Positions 59,510 to 64,000 of a DNA stretch of 64,000 bases are shown here, piece by piece (position 1 is the stretch's first letter; the number at the start of each line of letters is the position of its first letter). Below the pieces are notes generated by a model. That model was not told the origin of the DNA. It searched no databases and was given only the letters and a program-made list of their open reading frames with translations. Origin of the DNA: Histomonas meleagridis (taxonomy: Eukaryota > Parabasalia > Tritrichomonadida > Dientamoebidae); assembly GCA_020186115.1 (NCBI GenBank), contig WSYJ01000005.1:1-64000 (forward strand), written 5' to 3'. Position numbers and translations under genes: made by a program.

Positions 59510-60100
59510 TTAAAAGATTCCGCATATTTCGATACGCCGTTGAACTTTCTGATCTTCTTTCGGATCGGGCGTTTTTTGTTTTTTAAGGATTAAGCGAATG
59601 AGCGTTTCAAAAGTATCTCTTACATTTATGTTTTCAAGAGCTGACGTCTCAAAAAAAGGAACGCCCCACTCCCTGGCAAGCTCTTCTTCCTCTTGATGAC
59701 TCACTTCGCGTTCATTATCTTGGTCACATTTGCAACCACATAGAATAATTGGCACTTGAGCATGATCCTTTATTCGCATTATTTCTCTGTACGCATATTT
59801 TGTATAATCAAATGATTGTTGGTCATTTATTGCAAAGAACAGAATAAATCCATTTCCGTTTTTGACCCAGTCACTATGATAATCAAAAAGAAAGAGAGAC
59901 AGTGTATCAAAAATTACTATCTTAATGGTTTCATTGTCAATTGTGACGGTATGGCAATATTCCTTATCATCATAATACTCAGGATCATCAGCTAAGAAAT
60001 AACCTTTTGTATATTGGACCACCATTGCTGTTTGCCCAACGCAAGACAAACCAATTCCAACAATATTTAGTTTTCCATTTAGAATTGAAAAAATGTACAA
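59510..60100 (-). pseudogene. Degenerate Ras/Rab-like GTPase
   Basis: Open frame 60100-59510 with Ras-fold order, but the G-boxes are damaged: P-loop GLSCVGQT lacks the Lys of GxxxxGK[ST]; DTAG is DTLS; NKxD reads CKCD. The G5-like SAL remains, and the C-terminus is CGIF, a CaaX-type signal. No ATG begins the frame: an ATG at 60078-60076 sits where a small GTPase would start (before GKLNIVGIG) but is one base out of frame. Either a pseudogene with a frameshift at its start, or a nucleotide-independent GTPase-like protein starting at an internal Met. Confidence 0.6.
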
Positions 60101-60211
60101 TTTTCAGGTAAATTAAAAAATCTTTTTCACCAAATAAAGTATTTAAAATTGTTTCAGAAATTATTGTTAATAATGTATGAGAGCTTAAAATAATACATTC
60201 AGAGAATGACC

Positions 60212-60455
60212 ATGTTAACATCAGCAATAAATGGAGAGTCAGTTAATACAATAAATAATGAAGCATTTGCATCATTGAAAAAATTTGAATATGTACAATT
60301 TCCAGAGAAAACATTGAATGGAATCGGATAAGGTACATTTTCAGAATGTATTTCATTAATTAATATTAATAATTTGTGTAACACAATTAGTGATAATGCA
60401 TTTTCGAAATGTACAGGACTTGAAACAATAACTTTAGATGTAGGCGTACGAAGAT
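60212..60455 (+). pseudogene. BspA-like LRR fragment
   Basis: From ATG 60212 one frame reads BspA-type repeats (TINNEAFASLKKFEYVQFPE; then FSECISLININ and ISDNAFSKCTGLETITL) interrupted by TAA at 60329-60331. The 60460-60560 stretch, on the minus strand, also resembles BspA repeat (VTSIGDLVFY). A relic of at least one gene. Confidence 0.7.
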
Positions 60456-60839
60456 TTCATAAATTCCAGCTGTAATTCCAATTGATCCAATAATAATTGT
60501 TTTATATAAGTATATAAATAAAATACAAGATCTCCAATTGATGTAACTAGATATAAATTGCTTATAAATGGATCTATATTTTGGTAGCTTCTTAAACTAC
60601 GATTGCTTGTAGATCTCTATGCAATCTAATTTAACATCGCATTTTCATTCTACCGATTCATGTATATATCTCAGATATATCAATAATAAAATAGAAATCA
60701 TTATTATTTCTTAAAGTAGGAGTAGATATATCATTTAGACAATATATTATTTCAGAATGATCTATGATTGATTTTTTTAAAAAAAAGCAAAAATTCATTT
60801 TTTATATATATGAGAGCAAAGTTTATATTAAAGATAATT
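60456..60839. other. Degraded BspA-like DNA and spacer
   Basis: Minus-strand BspA-like remnant at ~60470-60560; the rest is AT-rich and empty. Confidence 0.35.
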
Positions 60840-61430
60840 TTATTGACGAGATAAAAAATTGAACTTAATTAGTAATGCAATTATCCAAATCGAAACAATA
60901 ATAAGAAGAAATAAAGACGCGCTTTTGAGTTTGTTGGCCATTTGTTTAATCTGAATAGTTGTAAGATTATTGGAAGGGCCAACAATGAACTCCTCAATTA
61001 AAACAAGTATTCCTTTCTTTTCAAAGGGGAGTTGCATCAGGTTTTGCTGGTTTGGAGGAATTCTGAATATCTGTATTTTTTTACCATTCTTTTCTTTTTT
61101 ATCTTGACTTGCTTTCTGTAAGGAAGCTGAATCATTGCTATCGCTTTCAAATTTTCCAATGCGAACAGGATATACATTTTTCCCGATATGGAAGAATTGT
61201 GGTAATTCATTGTAAAAAGAATTTTTTTCATTTTCGTTTTCAAACTCTTTCAAAGCGAAGGTAAGCCAATTTGAATTATTGTAATCTGGCGGATTCTGTT
61301 CTAGATCAAGCGAATTAAAAATTAATGGATTTTGTTGTTCTATATATTCAACTAAATCTGAGACCTGCTCTGGAGTTTCTATTCCAAATACTGTAATATA
61401 ATTTTCTTCTTGTTGTTCTTCAAAGCTCAT
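60840..61430 (-). CDS. Nup53/Nup35-like RRM protein with C-terminal membrane anchor
   Basis: 196 residues. Residues ~10-90 fit the Nup35-type RRM: YITVFGIETPEQVSDLVEYI, a central NWLTFALKEFENENEK, and VYPVRIGKF. A polar linker follows, then a single membrane helix (ASLFLLIIVSIWIIALLIKF) and a tiny tail. Nup35/53 links the nuclear pore scaffold to the membrane, usually by an amphipathic helix rather than a full transmembrane helix. AACGGTTATAATCGATC lies ~30 bp upstream. A different tail-anchored RRM-like protein is possible. Confidence 0.5.
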   Translation of the reverse strand: MSFEEQQEENYITVFGIETPEQVSDLVEYIEQQNPLIFNSLDLEQNPPDYNNSNWLTFALKEFENENEKNSFYNELPQFFHIGKNVYPVRIGKFESDSNDSASLQKASQDKKEKNGKKIQIFRIPPNQQNLMQLPFEKKGILVLIEEFIVGPSNNLTTIQIKQMANKLKSASLFLLIIVSIWIIALLIKFNFLSRQ

Positions 61431-61930
61431 CTCAGATTGTTGGTTGTGGTTGATCGATTATAACCGTTATTTAAATATTTAAACGGCTTTTATTTAAACA
61501 TTTTTCCAATTTCTAATTTATCTTCGTGTGAAAATTATTTTAAGGATTATGTGCAAAATTGCATTAAAGATACCTATTGTATTTCATATTACATGTTTTA
61601 AATTCCAAAAAAAATATATAAAATCAAAAATTATTTTTTTTTTTACTGCAATAATATAAACATAAAATACCTATGTTAGTTTGGCTTGATAAAGAATACA
61701 TGAAAAAATTGATTTTTGGCTTGGTTTAGTCGTGAAGCCTTACTTGCCTTGTATAACGATATGAATTTCAAAATGACGATAGTTTTTTTATGATTGGAGA
61801 TCTTGGAGGAAAACAATTTCCTTATCATTTAATTTATCGAATTTCGTATGACGTAAAACAAAAGAAAAAACAATTTGCCGTGTATACATTTCTTATAAAA
61901 AAAAAAAAATCACGAAAGTAGCTTTATAAA
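61431..61930. other. Intergenic between two minus-strand genes
   Basis: Contains the AACCGTTA/AACGGCTT sites just upstream of the Nup53-like gene (61463-61488) and A/T homopolymers. No gene. Confidence 0.4.
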
Positions 61931-63328
61931 CTAAACCTCTTTGCTATAAGCCATGACTGGTTCTGAGTTAATAAGTGGCTCTTCGATTCTGCTATTCTCC
62001 ACTTGATTTGGAACGATGATCCAATAGCACAAAATCGCTGAAATAGCCGCAAACACAGAACCCGATCCAAGGATTGGCGCCTTTTTATCAGACAAAGCGC
62101 CGATTCCAGATCCCAAAGCGAAACTCGAAACCTGTTGACCCAAAACGCAGAAACAGTTCAACACGCCCATATAAGTACCCATTGATTCACTTGCGACAAT
62201 CATTCCGATGATTGCGAAAGGAACTGAGTTAAAGATCGCGCAAGAAATGCCAATCAATGAGAGTAACCCCAATGCTGCCCATTTGTTCTTCACAAAGAAT
62301 ATCGGTATTAAACAAGCGGCTTCGATTATTTGCGAGATAGCATAAGCCCATTTCAATCCAAAGAACTTAATGACAGTTGGCTGGACAAGTGAAAATAATA
62401 GAACTAACGCATTAGAAACAGCAATGGTCACCATACCAAACGCTTTTCCATCATCGTATTTCTTGGCCAGTTCTGGATCTGTTGATCCTGCAACACCACC
62501 ATAAATATCAGATGCAAAGAAATCAGTGGTGGTGTTTTGGAATGGGAAGTTGGCAACCCACGAAAAGAAGTATACAATGGAAATTCGAAGAACAGGTTTT
62601 GGAATTGTTTTGATGGCATTAAAAATCTTCTTGAATGGATTCTCATGAGGGAGTTCTTCGGTATATGTTTCTTCTTTACCGCAAAATATAGTTATGGTGA
62701 CACAAATTACAATCAAAACAACTCCAATGATAAATGTAAGTTCATCATTGGTAAATTTACCGTTAGTATAATCGCCTAATTTAAGGCCACCAATCAAGTT
62801 GGTGACAATGGAAGCAAGACCAAGCATTAATGACCCAATTGTATTTGCAATGATTTGTTGTGATTGTGGTACAATATCACCAACAATAGCACGTGAAGGG
62901 CTCTGAAGAGTATTGGTAGCAACGTTAAGTTCTAAAAGACCAAAAACAAAAACAAATATTGACATTCCTTTCTTTGCTTTTCCGAATAAGCCGCCAATTT
63001 TTTCAACAAAATAAAGAAGCAGAAATCCAATTACAATACCAATACATCCAACAATGATAAAAGGTCTTCTTCTTCCCATTTTGAAATGAGCGATATCACT
63101 GTAATGACCTGCTAAAGGTTGAACAATAAATCCTGAGATAGGTCCTAAAAGCCATATAATTGCAGAAGCAACTTGAGAAACACCAAGACGTTTCATAATT
63201 GGAGTTGCAAGAGCGAATTCAACAGAATACGAAATTTGGTAAGCCATCATTGCACAACATATTCCTATAATGTGAATCTTTGAAATACTTTCTCGTTTTG
63301 CAAGTGGAATCCATTCATCACTTTTCAT
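61931..63328 (-). CDS. SLC45/sucrose-type (GPH) sugar transporter
   Basis: 465 residues, about twelve membrane helices. The loop between helices 2 and 3 reads GHYSDIAHFKMGRRRPFI, whose D...GRRRPF is the hallmark of plant sucrose/H+ symporters and animal SLC45 carriers. GPISGFIVQPLAGHYSD is also typical. These move sucrose or maltose with protons. It is divergent from the beta-amylase copy at 63514 (185 bp apart), so uptake of maltose from extracellular starch is a sensible joint role. The region between them has AACGATC and AACGTT sites. The C-terminus has no sorting motif I can name. Confidence 0.88.
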   Translation of the reverse strand: MKSDEWIPLAKRESISKIHIIGICCAMMAYQISYSVEFALATPIMKRLGVSQVASAIIWLLGPISGFIVQPLAGHYSDIAHFKMGRRRPFIIVGCIGIVIGFLLLYFVEKIGGLFGKAKKGMSIFVFVFGLLELNVATNTLQSPSRAIVGDIVPQSQQIIANTIGSLMLGLASIVTNLIGGLKLGDYTNGKFTNDELTFIIGVVLIVICVTITIFCGKEETYTEELPHENPFKKIFNAIKTIPKPVLRISIVYFFSWVANFPFQNTTTDFFASDIYGGVAGSTDPELAKKYDDGKAFGMVTIAVSNALVLLFSLVQPTVIKFFGLKWAYAISQIIEAACLIPIFFVKNKWAALGLLSLIGISCAIFNSVPFAIIGMIVASESMGTYMGVLNCFCVLGQQVSSFALGSGIGALSDKKAPILGSGSVFAAISAILCYWIIVPNQVENSRIEEPLINSEPVMAYSKEV

Positions 63329-63513
63329 GTTTGTTAACGTGCTCTACAAACGATGAGATCGAACGATCAAAGAACGTTTTTTATGGACAAATGTTGGCTT
63401 TTTCAAACAAATATAATCGTTCATATTCAATTTTAAATGCACAAAGAAAACCAACCTTCCGCATTGAAAATTGTGGCAGGAGGTGGAAGAGGTTAAACAC
63501 TTCAAAACTCAAA

Positions 63514-64000
63514 ATGTTTGCATTATTGTTCGGTACTGCATTATCCGGATGTGATGTATTCGTTATGGCACCACTTGCCATGTTCGATTCAAATCAAAAT
63601 CTTCTCGATTCAGGCAAATACGATTATTGGTTTGGCCAACTTCAAGGCGCTAATGTCAAAGGTATAATGATTGATGTTTGGTGGGGTATTTGCGAACAAT
63701 CACAAAAGAATTACAAGTTTTCAGGCTATAGAACAGTTTTCAATATGATGAAGAACAAGGGTCTTAAAATCATTCCAGTCATGTCATTCCATCGTTGTGG
63801 TGGTAACGTTGGTGATACATGCAATATCCCAATCCCAGACTTTGTCTTCCAAGGTTCAATGCAACCATACTTCATTGATGTTTTCGGTAACAAAGACTCA
63901 GAATATATTTCATTTGCTTACGATGATATCGAAGTTAATGGTCGTACACCACTCCAAATGTATCATGACTTCATGGTTGCATTTCGTGATGAGTTCATTG
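63514..64000 (+). CDS. Beta-amylase (GH14), 3' end off window
   Basis: Open from the ATG at 63514 to the edge (162 codons). The leader MFALLFGTALSGC and the N-terminal GH14 region GIMIDVWWGICEQS...FHRCGGNVGDTCNIPIPDFV are present. It matches 9493-9979 at over 99%, with about four base changes, and lacks the extra T that breaks the first copy, so it reads on through VAFRDEFI. Homology with the first copy starts about 100 bp upstream of the ATG. Secreted starch degradation is expected. Catalytic Glu residues lie beyond the window. Confidence 0.93.
   Translation, partial: MFALLFGTALSGCDVFVMAPLAMFDSNQNLLDSGKYDYWFGQLQGANVKGIMIDVWWGICEQSQKNYKFSGYRTVFNMMKNKGLKIIPVMSFHRCGGNVGDTCNIPIPDFVFQGSMQPYFIDVFGNKDSEYISFAYDDIEVNGRTPLQMYHDFMVAFRDEFI

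Noticed and set aside
1-64000. tRNA, rRNA or snRNA genes
   Set aside because: I looked for tRNA B-box-like sequences and rRNA-like GC-rich blocks and saw none that could be supported by eye.

Overview
This is an AT-rich, gene-dense eukaryotic window that looks like the nuclear genome of a parabasalid, most likely Tritrichomonas or a close relative. The evidence is: a BspA-like leucine-rich-repeat surface protein and relics of others; an ankyrin protein of the trichomonad DUF3447 type; mostly intronless genes with very short upstream regions; one 71-nt intron with a GTATGT donor and an ACTAATCCATAG branch/acceptor block, close to the known trichomonad splice signals; and many stop codons embedded in TAAA, the proposed trichomonad polyadenylation signal. 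The species call is inference; no rRNA or tRNA gene was seen.

Layout. 1-1460: 3'-truncated SF3 (D5/primase-like) helicase gene beside a 25-bp inverted repeat, probably an integrated virus- or plasmid-like element. 1.9-4.9 kb: intact BspA-like membrane protein. 5.8-9.0 kb: spliced coiled-coil gene and a TBCCD1-like gene. 9.5-10.8 kb: beta-amylase gene with three frame breaks. 11-13.4 kb: SNARE-like protein and mucolipin-type channel. 14-19.2 kb: RIC1-like Rab-GEF subunit divergent from a P-type ATPase that has lost most catalytic motifs. 19.7-22.3 kb: DUF3447 protein followed by nine ankyrin cores on an exact 170-bp period. 22.6-23.3 kb: broken short-chain dehydrogenase. 23.7-38.9 kb: housekeeping and trafficking genes (PRA1-like, COG5, class II aldolase, NIPA transporter, PH-domain AGC pseudokinase, RRM protein, MOK-like kinase, AP-1 gamma, Rab, coiled coil). 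39.4-41.9 kb: gene relics around an Rnl2-type RNA ligase. 42.4-55.6 kb: prenyltransferase alpha subunit, coiled-coil and EF-hand proteins, inositol polyphosphate kinase, helical-repeat protein, acidic Ser-rich protein whose 3' end has been amplified into a 124-bp tandem array, and a MATE transporter. 56-60.5 kb: BspA pseudogenes, a CK2-like kinase with an N-terminal hydrophobic leader, and a degenerate Ras-like GTPase. 60.8-64 kb: Nup53-like protein, an SLC45/sucrose-type transporter, and a second, so far intact beta-amylase copy divergent from it.

Themes. Membrane traffic is well represented (RIC1, COG5, AP-1 gamma, Rab, SNARE, PRA1-like, prenyltransferase alpha). Starch use links beta-amylase, a GPH-type sugar carrier and aldolase. 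Three genes have the fold of an enzyme but not its catalytic residues. The most unusual object is the 170-bp ankyrin array: no core has a stop or frameshift, yet the period is not a multiple of three.
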